A DNA stretch of 64,000 nt from Alphaproteobacteria bacterium (GTDB lineage Bacteria; Pseudomonadota; Alphaproteobacteria; GCA-2731375): NCBI GenBank assembly GCA_021776235.1, contig JAJFGG010000069.1:62001-126000 (forward strand). The letters are read 5' to 3'. Below are positions 25,632-33,680 of the stretch, piece after piece; the stretch's first letter is position 1, and each line of letters starts with the position of its first letter. The position numbers were made by a program, and so were the translations under genes. The notes under the pieces were generated by a model. That model did not search any database. It was not told where the DNA came from and saw only the letters and a program-made list of their open reading frames with translations.

Positions 25632-26879
25632 TCAGACCTTCTCTTTGGCCCGGTATTTCTGCGCGGCCGGGATCAACAACAGATTGGCGAAGGTCTTCAT
25701 GAAACCGTCATCCAATTGTTCCGCCAGGTCGTTGGCAATGGGCCACAATGCATACAATGCCTTGCCGGCGGCGGTATTGCCGTAGAACCAGTCGTTCATT
25801 TCCCGCCCCGTATTTTGCCCAGGCTGCGCCCCGGCAGCCTCGCGATAAAAGGCCTTCAGGTCTTCCACGGCGAATTTCAGGCTTTGCCCGAGGCTTCGCT
25901 CGCCGCACGGATTTTCCGGCACTCGACCGTCCAGAAAGGCGCAAATAAAGTCGGTGATTTCGCCGATCGTCATACCGCTCAAACCCATGGTGGTGCGTTC
26001 CCGCTGCCGCAGGGCGATGTCGTACCAGGTGCTCAGGCCGGCGATCTCGGCTGCCATGGCGGCCTTGAATCCGCCGCCGGCGCTTAGGTCGGCCGGTGGC
26101 GGCGGCAGGTTGATGGGACAGAACCAGCCTTCGCCTTCCTCCGCCGCGGCGGCGGAAGGCGCATCCTCGGGGAAGTCTTCCAAAAGCACCGGGCCATCGG
26201 GCCGTTCCAGCAAGGCCAGAACCGCGCGCAGCACTTTCAATTGAAAGGCCGGCTCGTTGGGCGCGCCCAAGGGACGGCCCAGTTCAAACGGCACCCACAA
26301 GGCCCGCGGCGGCCGGGTATTTTCCGTTTGCGGGCGGATCAGGCTGATCTGTGTCGTTGCCAGGCCTTCGTCCTCCAGAAAATGTGCCAGCCCGCCCACG
26401 GCGCGCGTGCAAAGGGGTCAAACCGGAAGCAGCAGGCAGCTGTCGACGCCATCCGCTTTCAAAAGCCCGGCCATGGTGCGGGCCGCATCTTCCATCTGAA
26501 CCGGGTCGGTGGAGCCCATGAAGGCGTAGTGAAAACGGGCGACGGAACCAATTTCCCCGGCTTCGGCCATTTCATGCAGGCGGTCCAGGGGCAGGACCAC
26601 GTTCAAATCCTGCTCGAAGCCGGAGCGGTCGAAATTGGTGGAGATATGGCTCATCACCAGATCCTTGGCCGGGGTATCGTCGGCGATAACCCGATAGTCG
26701 CCGGTGCCGATCTGAAAGGGCTGGTCCTCGCGGTGTTGCAGGGCGGCCGTGGAAATCAGCGCCACCCGACGCGCCGTCAGGGGCGGTCCAGTGACCCAGG
26801 GCTCGGTATCGAAGGCGGGGCAGGGCACATTGCCCAGGTGCGAGCGTTCCGGCTCGTCAAGATCGGCTAATCTTACCAA
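25632..26879 (-). CDS. selenoprotein of the glycine/sarcosine/D-proline reductase B family (Sec at codon 154)
   Basis: Two adjacent same-frame pieces are separated by one TGA (26418-26420). Read through as selenocysteine they give 415 aa with the sequence LLLPV-U-PLCTRAVGGLAHFLE, so U154-x2-C157 falls where related proteins have a Cys-x2-Cys or Sec-x2-Cys redox motif. The N-terminal half (HISTNFDRSGFEQDLNVV) and C-terminal half (PPRALWVPFELGRPLG) both match the GrdB/PrdB-like family. A hairpin meeting bacterial SECIS rules follows the UGA. The reaction is unknown, with reductive C-N or similar chemistry inferred. The coordinates span the whole gene through the UGA. Confidence 0.85.
26386..26410 (-). 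promoter_or_regulatory. bacterial SECIS-like hairpin
   Basis: Starting 8 nt after the UGA, the mRNA can fold GCACGCGCGCC against GGCGGGCTGGC with 8 of 11 positions paired and a GUG apical loop (26397-26399). The loop begins with G, 18 nt separate it from the UGA, and the inner 4 bp are continuous. These fit the published bSECIS pattern: a small loop with G in the first two positions, 16-37 nt from the UGA. Folding was done by eye. Confidence 0.65.
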
Positions 26880-26917
26880 TGTTTTCTCCTCGTCTAAGGC
26901 AAGTTCTATCTAGCACA

Positions 26918-28144
26918 CTATGATGCTGGGCCCAGGGCGCCCCGGGCCCGCAAGTCGGCGATTTCGGCGTCGTCGTAGCCGGACTCGGCCAGAATTTCCA
27001 GGGTATGCTCGCCCAGTTGGGGCGCCGGCCGCGGCCTCCGTTTGCGCGCACCTTCGATCCACATTGGGCTGTCGATGGTCAACTCGGCGCCGAAACCCGC
27101 ACCGGCACCCGGCACGGTGATGCCGGCGGCCCGGGCCTGCTCGCTGTGCAGGATATCTTCGGTCTTGGCGACTTCGCCCACCGTGATGCGGCTGGCCGCG
27201 AAAGCCTGGCGCCAGTAGTCCATATTCTGCCGGGCAAAGATCTCGTCCAGAATTGCCACCAGAACGCCGGCGTTGCGCTGCCGTTCCTGCTGATTGACAA
27301 AACGCGGGTCCGAGGCCAATTCCGGATGGCCGATGGCGTCGGGGAAGCGGCCCCATTCCTTGTCCTCGTTGGCGGCGGTCAGAATGAACCAGCGGCCATC
27401 CTGGCAGCGATAATGGTTCGATAGCGCGTTGGTCGCCGCGTCACGCCGGGGCCGTTGCGGCACCGCCGCGCCGCACAGCGCGGCCTGAGCCATGAAGCCG
27501 TTGGACCAAACCCCATTAGCCAACAAAGAGGTATGGGCCATGCCGCCCAAGCCTGTGCGCTCGCGGCGGTACAGAGCCAGCAGGATCGCCGAAAGCAGGG
27601 CGATGCCGGTGGGGTGATCCCCCATGCCGGGCATGGAGCGGGCTGGATCACCGCCGGGATCGGGGCGGACCAGATCCATCAGGCCGCTGCGGGCCCAATA
27701 GGCGGTTGTATCAAACCCGGTCTGTCCCGCCTCGGGCCCGGTTTCGCCATAGGCCGACATGGAGCCATAGATCAGGCGGCTGTTCAGGGGCGCCAGATCC
27801 TCATAGAGCAGGCCCAGCTTTTCCCGCACGGACGGCATGAAATTGGTGACAAAGACGTCCGCCCCGGCGACCAGCCGATACAAGACCTCGCGCCCGGCTT
27901 CGCTGGTCAGATCCAGATGCAGACCCCGCTTGGAGCGGTTGTCGACCTGCCAATGATAGGGCTCCTCGGCCTGGGGCATGCCGGCCAGGGTGGACAACTT
28001 TCGATAGCCATCGCCCATGGGCGGTTCCAATTTGATTACCTCGGCGCCGAAATCGGCCATGATCGTGGTCGCGACCGGCCCGGCTATGAAGCTGGCCGCG
28101 TCCACCACCTTGAGACCCGCCAGAATCATGGCATCATCGCTCAT
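26918..28144 (-). CDS. CaiB/BaiF family III CoA-transferase
   Basis: A 408-aa protein with the family hallmarks: LKVVDAASFIAGPVATTIMADFGAEVIKLEPP (over residues 10-41), the RSKRGLHLDL segment near 72 and GMGDHPTGIAL near 172, where the catalytic Asp sits. Family III enzymes move CoA between acyl-CoA and a free carboxylic acid. It lies 38 bp upstream of the selenoprotein gene, so the pathway probably involves CoA-activated acids. The substrate cannot be determined. Confidence 0.88.
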   Translation of the reverse strand: MSDDAMILAGLKVVDAASFIAGPVATTIMADFGAEVIKLEPPMGDGYRKLSTLAGMPQAEEPYHWQVDNRSKRGLHLDLTSEAGREVLYRLVAGADVFVTNFMPSVREKLGLLYEDLAPLNSRLIYGSMSAYGETGPEAGQTGFDTTAYWARSGLMDLVRPDPGGDPARSMPGMGDHPTGIALLSAILLALYRRERTGLGGMAHTSLLANGVWSNGFMAQAALCGAAVPQRPRRDAATNALSNHYRCQDGRWFILTAANEDKEWGRFPDAIGHPELASDPRFVNQQERQRNAGVLVAILDEIFARQNMDYWRQAFAASRITVGEVAKTEDILHSEQARAAGITVPGAGAGFGAELTIDSPMWIEGARKRRPRPAPQLGEHTLEILAESGYDDAEIADLRARGALGPAS

Positions 28145-28320
28145 AGGTCATTCCTTTGCCCGCGCGTCTATTCCCACCCGCGATCCAATACCGTGACCGG
28201 GAGGCAACAGATAGCACCAAAGGACGGCCACTGGAAATGGCAACGCTGCGATTGGCCCGGTCACCGCCAAAACACCTCGAATTCAGCGGCGCGCTGTTGC
28301 AGAGGATTTGCTTCGTGGGC

Positions 28321-29055
28321 TCAATAAAATGTCCGGCCGCCGTCGACGGCCATCGCCGTGCCCGTAATGTAGGAGGCATCGGCGCTGCTGAGAAACAGAA
28401 TAGCGGCGGCGATTTCGCCGGCTGTGCCAAAGCGGCGCAATAAATAGCGCTGCTGGATCATGGCCTTTTCCGCCGCGGGGTCAGGGGCGTCCTGGTACGA
28501 GCCGGCCAGCATGGGCGTATCGATGGCGCCCGGGCAGACGGCGTTGACCCGGACGCCGGCGTCGGCGACCGCGCTGGCCAGCGTCTTGGAAACCATCACC
28601 CGGCCCGCCTTGGGAGCGCAATAGGCCGTGCGCTCGGGCAGGGGAAACAGGCCGGCGCCAGAGGCAACGTTGACGATGCTGCCGCCCCTTGCCGCCTGCA
28701 GGCAGGGCACCGCGGCGCGGCAGACATTGGCGGCGCCGGTCAGGTTGACGGCGATGATCTCGTTCCAGTCCGCCGGTGCGACCTCCGTCAGGCGGCCCAG
28801 TTGATCCTTGCCGGCGCAGTTGACCACGCCGTCCAAACCGCCCAGGCCGCTTGTCGCTGCCGCTATCGCCGCGGCGACGGCCGTAACGTCGGTGACATCT
28901 GCGGGACAGGGGATGGCGTCAAAATCCGCCAGGCCCTGGTCGTTGCGGTCCAGCAAGGCCAGGGCGGCGCCTTCGCTGGCGAACAGTTCGGCGCTGGCCC
29001 GCCCTATGCCCGATGCCGCGCCGGTGATCAGAATGCGGCGCCCGGCCAGTTTCAT
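28321..29055 (-). CDS. SDR-family oxidoreductase
   Basis: A 244-aa classical short-chain dehydrogenase. Cofactor motif TGAASGIGRAS is at residue 11, an acidic residue at the end of beta-2 (LLDRND) suggests NAD(H), NCAG is near 86, and the catalytic YCAPK is near 146. It starts 3 bp after the stop of the ATC-hydrolase-like gene. A 176-bp gap separates it from the CoA-transferase gene downstream, so the two groups may be separate transcripts. Confidence 0.87.
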   Translation of the reverse strand: MKLAGRRILITGAASGIGRASAELFASEGAALALLDRNDQGLADFDAIPCPADVTDVTAVAAAIAAATSGLGGLDGVVNCAGKDQLGRLTEVAPADWNEIIAVNLTGAANVCRAAVPCLQAARGGSIVNVASGAGLFPLPERTAYCAPKAGRVMVSKTLASAVADAGVRVNAVCPGAIDTPMLAGSYQDAPDPAAEKAMIQQRYLLRRFGTAGEIAAAILFLSSADASYITGTAMAVDGGRTFY

Positions 29056-29058
29056 GGC

Positions 29059-29529
29059 CTAACCATCCTGGTCAATCTTGAAGCGAAAATCGCAATGCGA
29101 AGCGCCGCCCATGATGGTTTGGGTGCGGGTCAGGGTAACGTCGGGATTATAGCCTTCGCACAGGGAGCCATCCCGGCCGCAGGACAGGATCGTGCCAATG
29201 TGCGCGAGGTCCATTTCTTTGTACATTTCCGCATAGCGGCAGCGGACAACGTTGAAATCAAGCTTATTCTCGCTGGAATGCAGCTCTTCCTTTTTCAGGG
29301 CATCGCCTTTTGACCATCGGCCTGTCAGCGTGGCGAAGGTTTCCAGATTATTTGGCTGATCCGTGCTGGCCGCCAGTTCGGCGCCCTGGCGCACCGCATC
29401 GGTGTTGATGGCCTTGCTCAATATTTCCCGGGCTCTTTCCTCGCCCAGTTCCGCGACCATTTCCTCATAAATCGGCTTGATGATATTGGCCTCGATTTGG
29501 CGGACCTGCAGGATGGGTAGATCGTCCAT
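29059..29529 (-). CDS. L-2-amino-thiazoline-4-carboxylate hydrolase-like protein
   Basis: I place the start at 29529 (MDDLPILQVRQIEANI), with AAAGGA 8 bp upstream, giving 156 aa. The helical N-terminus, the central NKLDFNVVRCRYAEMYKEM and the C-terminal LSCGRDGSLCEGYNPDVTLTRT (in parts) match the ATC hydrolase domain family (PF14196-like). Only one member of the family has a known role, in L-cysteine production from ATC, so this name is a family label. It is the first gene of the operon leading to the SDR gene. Confidence 0.72.
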   Translation of the reverse strand: MDDLPILQVRQIEANIIKPIYEEMVAELGEERAREILSKAINTDAVRQGAELAASTDQPNNLETFATLTGRWSKGDALKKEELHSSENKLDFNVVRCRYAEMYKEMDLAHIGTILSCGRDGSLCEGYNPDVTLTRTQTIMGGASHCDFRFKIDQDG

Positions 29530-29721
29530 GACAAATAATCCTTTCAAAAAACTGCGGCGCCCCGATGCAGTCCCGAATTGAGCCGGCCGGCCCACTGGCT
29601 GCTAGCGGCAAGTCCAAGAATGCTTCAGCTGCAAGCTTAACAGATTCAGGGCTGCTGCTTCATTAATGATCTTTTAACGGAAATGGGTTCAGGCTGCATG
29701 CCATAGCTGTGGAACGCGAAC

Positions 29722-29816
29722 CCACATCCACGAAAAGGCAAACCGCCGGCGACGGCGGGACGCAAAGCCACCGGCCTGTCCCCAAGGCACTAGGGACAGG
29801 CGGCGGGGTCACCGAA
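29722..29816 (+). ncRNA. c-di-GMP-I (GEMM-I) riboswitch
   Basis: The conserved core CACGAAAAGGCAAACC is followed by a perfect 6-bp stem with a GCGA GNRA tetraloop (CCGCCG/CGGCGG, 29743-29758), then GACGCAAAGCC. A 9-bp stem GCCTGTCCC/GGGACAGGC (29774-29801) and GGCGGGGTCACCGAAGG complete it. Tetraloop, receptor arm and GACGCAAAGCC are GEMM-I hallmarks. The G at the Vc2 position 20 equivalent fits c-di-GMP rather than cGAMP. I do not see a convincing outer P1 helix. The 3' end abuts the AGGAGG of the gene at 29828, which suggests translational control. Confidence 0.88.
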
Positions 29817-29827
29817 GGAGGATTGCC

Positions 29828-30013
29828 ATGCTAGCAAGCGCCGGCTTTCTGTTGGATGCCTACTGGACCCAATGGACTGGTCTGTTTCCGTCCATTCCAT
29901 TCTGGAGTCCCCACGGTGCGGTGATGAGCCTGATCCTGGGCGCCGCCTTTAGTGTTCTGGCCGGAAAGTATGTCTGGCGGATGCTGCGGCGTTTCCTCGT
30001 GGTCCGATTCTAA
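29828..30013 (+). CDS. 61-aa membrane protein under riboswitch control
   Basis: It starts at ATG 29828 with GGAGG 7 bp upstream, directly after the GEMM-I aptamer. The first half is aromatic and hydrophobic (LDAYWTQWTGLFPSIPFWSPHG). One clear helix follows at about residues 31-46 (AVMSLILGAAFSVLAG), then a basic tail (VWRMLRRFLVVRF). I do not recognise it. The next gene is on the opposite strand, so this is the only evident target of the riboswitch. A membrane role in c-di-GMP-dependent behaviour is inferred. Confidence 0.7.
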   Translation: MLASAGFLLDAYWTQWTGLFPSIPFWSPHGAVMSLILGAAFSVLAGKYVWRMLRRFLVVRF

Positions 30014-30040
30014 CAAACAGTTCCCATCCGTAAGGAGCGA

Positions 30041-30136
30041 ATGACCACGCGTAGCGCCGGCGCCGGCGTTTTCCCTGCCGCCATTTATGCCGCCGCCGGG
30101 ATCAGCCGGCCGTCACGGCCGCCACGCTTGCCATGA
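30041..30136 (+). CDS. possible 31-aa peptide downstream of riboswitch gene
   Basis: AAGGAGCGA precedes an ATG at 30041 and the frame runs 31 codons, ending inside the MFS gene on the other strand. The Shine-Dalgarno sequence is strong, but the peptide is short, rich in Ala/Gly/Arg/Pro and partly made of a CGGCGC repeat, so it may be chance. If real, it would be cotranscribed with the 61-aa gene. Confidence 0.2.
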   Translation: MTTRSAGAGVFPAAIYAAAGISRPSRPPRLP

Positions 30137-31356
30137 CGCCGCACCATAAAGCCGACCAGGGCCACATTCATCAGGTTGAAGCAGACGCCGGTCAGGAAGG
30201 CCAGGCGGTAGGTCGCCGTCTGATCGAAAATCAGGCCGCCCAGATAGCCACCCAGGGCCATGCCGCCGGTACCGAACAGGAAGATCACGCCAATGCGCCA
30301 GCCGGCCTGAGAATCGGGAAACAGTTGCCGGATAATGATGGCGTACATGGGCACGATGCCGCCATAGCCAAGGCCATAGAAGATCGAGACCACATACAGC
30401 CCTTCCAGAGTATCCACATACATGAAACAGGCCAGGCCCAGCAATTGCAGGGAAGAACCCAGCAATAGGGTTTTCAGGCCGCCGATGCGGTCCGCCAGCC
30501 AGCCATAGGCAAGGCGCGAGAGGAAGGCGCTGAACAACAGGATCGACAGCATCTCGGCCCCGCGGGCGGCCGAAAAGCCAAGATCGCTGCAATAAGCGAC
30601 AATGTGAACCATGGGCATGGACATGGCGACGCAGCAGCCAATAATCGCCAAGCATAACAGGGAAAATGCTGTATTGGGCTGCAAACCCAGCACCGGTTCC
30701 TGTTTTCGTCCCACCTGGGCCGCCCGCGCCGCCTTGTCCGCCGCCGCCCCGCCCCTGATCATCCGCGGGCTGGGCCGCCGCATAACCAGGGCCAGCGGGA
30801 TCAGGGTCGCGAAACAGAACAGGCCATACGCGAACATGGTCTCCCGCCAACCGTATTGTTCGATGGCATAGCGAAAGACCGGCGGCCAGATTGCGCCGGC
30901 CAGACTCTGTCCGCCGGAAACCACCGCCACGGCGATACCCATGCGGCGATCGAACCAATGGGTGACGTTGGTCAGCAGGGGCGAAAACATGGCGCCGTTG
31001 CCCAGCAGTCCCAGGATCAACAGATGCGCGCCCAAAAAGGTAAGCACCGAGTCGCTTTGCGAAATCGCCATCAGGCCCAGTCCGACAAAGAAGGCGCCGG
31101 TCATGGCGGGCCCGGCCATGCCCCGGCGATCGGACCACAGACCCATCAGGATGCCGCCCACACCGGCCCCAAGCAAGGCTGCGGAATAGCCGGCCGAGGG
31201 GATCTGCCGGGGCCAGTCGAATTCGGCCGCGATGGGTTTCAGGCCGACCACCACCAGATAGGTGGAACCGAAGGAGACCGTGATCATCAGGGTGGAGGCG
31301 ACAGCCACCCACCAGCCATAGCCGGATTCTATAGAGTGTTTTCTGGGCACGTTCAT
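30085..31356 (-). CDS. MFS transporter
   Basis: About 423 aa from ATG 31356 (MNVPRKHSIESGYGWWV). A TTG at 31374 is an alternative start, and neither has a good Shine-Dalgarno sequence. About twelve helices are visible in two halves, with a polar centre (RRPSPRMIRGGAAADKAARAAQ in parts). LWSDRRGMAGPAM in the first half is the MFS motif A loop. The pattern GYGWWVAVASTLM followed by TYLVVVGLKPIAAEFDW resembles oxalate/formate and monocarboxylate type members. Substrate unknown. Its 3' end overlaps the leader region of nothing else but the possible 31-aa peptide. Confidence 0.8.
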   Translation of the reverse strand: MNVPRKHSIESGYGWWVAVASTLMITVSFGSTYLVVVGLKPIAAEFDWPRQIPSAGYSAALLGAGVGGILMGLWSDRRGMAGPAMTGAFFVGLGLMAISQSDSVLTFLGAHLLILGLLGNGAMFSPLLTNVTHWFDRRMGIAVAVVSGGQSLAGAIWPPVFRYAIEQYGWRETMFAYGLFCFATLIPLALVMRRPSPRMIRGGAAADKAARAAQVGRKQEPVLGLQPNTAFSLLCLAIIGCCVAMSMPMVHIVAYCSDLGFSAARGAEMLSILLFSAFLSRLAYGWLADRIGGLKTLLLGSSLQLLGLACFMYVDTLEGLYVVSIFYGLGYGGIVPMYAIIIRQLFPDSQAGWRIGVIFLFGTGGMALGGYLGGLIFDQTATYRLAFLTGVCFNLMNVALVGFMVRRHGKRGGRDGRLIPAAA

Positions 31357-31533
31357 CGGGATCAGCCAAGGCAAAAAAAATCGGAGTCAGGAAAACGGCG
31401 ACACCGATCACTCCAGTATAACCCATGCCGCCCCACCTGTCCTTGCCGTGAAAGGTTACAGATTCTGGCAACAATGTAGCTCCCGGCATTGCCGGCCGTT
31501 GCCTCCCGCGCTGCTTTGACTTATGGCTAGACC

Positions 31534-32322
31534 ATGCAAGCAACCGAGAATATCCATTGTCAGGTCTGTGACAGTTCCGATTGCCCGCCCCTGATCGAAC
31601 AGGGCGGCTGGCGCTATCGCCGGTGCGCCGATTGCGGCCTTGTCTTTCTTGCGCCCATGCTTAGTGACGGGGAACTGGCGGCTCTTTACGCCAACCCCGA
31701 CAGTGGCGGCACCCGCGCCTATTTCGGCAAGGAAGCCTCCAAACTGCGCCGGGCCCGGGGCCGGGTGCGCCTGCTGGCGGACGCCATGACGGGCGGCGCC
31801 CAGGCGCGCCGGTTTCTCGATGTGGGCTGTTCCGGGGGCTTCATGACCCAGGCCGCCCTGCAGGCGGGCTTTACACCATGGGGTATTGACCTGGACGGCG
31901 ATGCCGTTGCCCACGCCGAGGCCCATTACCCCGGACCCACCTACCGGGTTGGCGGGCTGACGGAGTTCGCCGCGGAATTCGCGGCCCAATCCAAGGACCG
32001 GCCCGAAAAACCCTTCGATGCGGTCTATTGTTCCGAGGTGCTGGAGCATGTGGCGGACGCCAACGCCTTTATCGGCGCCATTTCGGGGCTGATGGCGCCC
32101 GGTGGGGTGCTGTATCTGACCACACCCGACATTGGCCATTGGCGCCGGCCGCGGCATTTGCCCGATTGGGACGTCTTTACCCCGCCGCACCATTGCCTGT
32201 TCTTTTCCGCTGGAAACCTACGACAACTATTGGCCCGGCACGGCCTGGATATCTATCACCGCCGATGGGCTTTCAAACCGGGCCTGAAGGTGCTGGCCCG
32301 CAAAAAAGAGGTATCTGTATGA
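31534..32322 (+). CDS. class I SAM-dependent methyltransferase with N-terminal zinc-ribbon
   Basis: 262 aa. The N-terminus has two CxxC pairs (CQVCDSS and CADCGLVF), typical of methyltransferases that carry a small zinc-binding head. The SAM-binding motif FLDVGCSGGFMTQAA is at about residue 92, and YCSEVLEHVADANAFI near 168 is the ubiE/UbiG-like post-motif. The C-terminal DWDVFTPPHHCLFFS completes the Methyltransf_23-like pattern. The stop overlaps the DapA-family gene start (ATGA). The substrate is unknown. Confidence 0.82.
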   Translation: MQATENIHCQVCDSSDCPPLIEQGGWRYRRCADCGLVFLAPMLSDGELAALYANPDSGGTRAYFGKEASKLRRARGRVRLLADAMTGGAQARRFLDVGCSGGFMTQAALQAGFTPWGIDLDGDAVAHAEAHYPGPTYRVGGLTEFAAEFAAQSKDRPEKPFDAVYCSEVLEHVADANAFIGAISGLMAPGGVLYLTTPDIGHWRRPRHLPDWDVFTPPHHCLFFSAGNLRQLLARHGLDIYHRRWAFKPGLKVLARKKEVSV

Positions 32323-33227
32323 CGAGCGTCGATGGCGGCCAGGGCCAGTTTCATGGCATCTATCCCATGCTGTACGCCTTTTTTGACCGCCAGGGAGAGT
32401 TGGACCGCGCGGCCATGCGGGCTCAGGTCACGGGCGCCCTGGCTCAGGGCGTGCATGGCATCGCGGTTGGCGGCCTGGCGACCGAGACCAACAAATTATC
32501 CACGGCAGAGCGCCGCAGCCTGATGCAATGGGCGGCCGAAGATGCGGACGGCCAGGTTCCCCTGTCCATCACCATCGCCGAAAGCAGCGTGGCCGGGCAG
32601 ACCGCCATGGCCAAGCTGGCCGGCGAACTGGGCGCGGCCTGGGTGGTCCTGCAACCGCCGCCCGTGCGCGGCGCGTCCGAGGCCGGGTTGATCCGGTTTT
32701 ACGGCGCCGTGGCGGATGCCGCACCCCTGCCCGTGGGCATCCAGAACGCGCCGGAATACATTGGCATCGGCGTCTCCAACGCGGGCTTTGCATCGCTGAA
32801 CCGGCAGCACCCCAACATCTCGATCCTGAAGGCGGAAGGCCCCGCCACATACATCGCCGGCCTGCGCGAAGATACCAAGGACGTCTTCACCCTGTTCAAT
32901 GGCCGCAACGGCATGGAAATTGTCGACAGCCTGCGGGCCGGCTGCCATGGCCTGATCCCCGGTGTCGATGCCTGCGACCGCCAGGTGGCGATCTACAACG
33001 CCATGATGGCCGGCGACGAAGCCGGGGCGGATCATGCCTTCGCCGAAATCCTGCCCCTGTTGTCATTCCTGATGGGGTCCATCGATCATCTGCTTTGCTA
33101 TGGCAAACGCCTGACCGCCCGCCGTCTGGGCCTGGGCGAAGTCTTCGACCGGGTGCCGGCGCAACAGCCCACCCCGTTCGGGCTGGCGGTCATGGCCCGC
33201 TGGTCGAAGGACTTGGGCGCTTTTTAG
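32319..33227 (+). CDS. DapA-family (dihydrodipicolinate synthase/N-acetylneuraminate lyase) aldolase
   Basis: Start at 32319 (MTSVDGGQGQFHGIYP), overlapping the methyltransferase stop; 302 aa. It is a TIM-barrel class I aldolase. AVGGLATETNKLSTAERR near residue 50 corresponds to the GTTGE-type loop, and the Schiff-base Lys is likely in NISILKAEG near 167. The usual GTTGE sequence is replaced by GGLATET, so it is unlikely to be DapA itself. A pyruvate- or keto-acid-dependent lyase or dehydratase for a sugar acid is plausible. Confidence 0.83.
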   Translation: MTSVDGGQGQFHGIYPMLYAFFDRQGELDRAAMRAQVTGALAQGVHGIAVGGLATETNKLSTAERRSLMQWAAEDADGQVPLSITIAESSVAGQTAMAKLAGELGAAWVVLQPPPVRGASEAGLIRFYGAVADAAPLPVGIQNAPEYIGIGVSNAGFASLNRQHPNISILKAEGPATYIAGLREDTKDVFTLFNGRNGMEIVDSLRAGCHGLIPGVDACDRQVAIYNAMMAGDEAGADHAFAEILPLLSFLMGSIDHLLCYGKRLTARRLGLGEVFDRVPAQQPTPFGLAVMARWSKDLGAF

Positions 33228-33309
33228 CCGCGACCGCCGGGCCTTGCCAGGGCGGGCGGTTGCGCGCATCCTTGTGATTCTTGAAATCTGGCGGGGAGAC
33301 GGCAGCCAC

Positions 33310-33660
33310 ATGCGTATCCATAATCTGTACGAAGACGACGACGGCCAGTCGCACTTTCGCGATATCGAGGTTGAGTGGGTTGAAGAAGGCCCGGGCGGTC
33401 AGTTTTCCGAACGCCTGCCCGCGACGGGTATCATCTTCCGCAAGGTGCCGCCGACCTACGAACTTGACTGGCACAGCGCGCCGCGCCGGCAGTACATCAT
33501 CAATCTCGATGCTGGCGTCCAGATTACCGCCTCCGACGGCGAAAGCCGCATCATCGCCGCCGGTGAAGTCATCCTGGTGGAAGATATCTCCGGCAAGGGT
33601 CACCTCTCGAAAGCCATCGACAGCCAAATCCGCCACTGCATCTTTGTACCCGTCGATTGA
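33310..33660 (+). CDS. cupin-fold protein
   Basis: 116 aa from ATG 33310, with GGGGAG about 11 bp upstream. The beta-rich sequence includes GIIFRKVPPTYELDWHSAPRRQYIINLDAG (in parts) and IIAAGEVILVEDISGKGHLSK, the two cupin motifs, with a His in each (WHSAP, KGHLSK). It lies 82 bp after the DapA-family gene on the same strand, so it may act on the same substrate. Similar small cupins occur next to sugar-acid catabolic genes. No reaction can be assigned. Confidence 0.72.
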   Translation: MRIHNLYEDDDGQSHFRDIEVEWVEEGPGGQFSERLPATGIIFRKVPPTYELDWHSAPRRQYIINLDAGVQITASDGESRIIAAGEVILVEDISGKGHLSKAIDSQIRHCIFVPVD

Positions 33661-33680
33661 TTTCGCCGGGTCAGGTAGTG

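Noticed and set aside
26418-26420. Nonsense mutation or frameshift splitting the GrdB-like gene
   Set aside because: It is a single in-frame TGA at the catalytic Cys position of a Cys-x2-Cys motif with a SECIS-like hairpin, and both sides stay conserved in the same frame. A pseudogene would not be expected to show this combination.
30113-31543. 476-codon minus-strand open frame over the MFS gene
   Set aside because: It reads the same strand in another frame, with no family similarity, whereas the 30085-31356 frame shows MFS helices.
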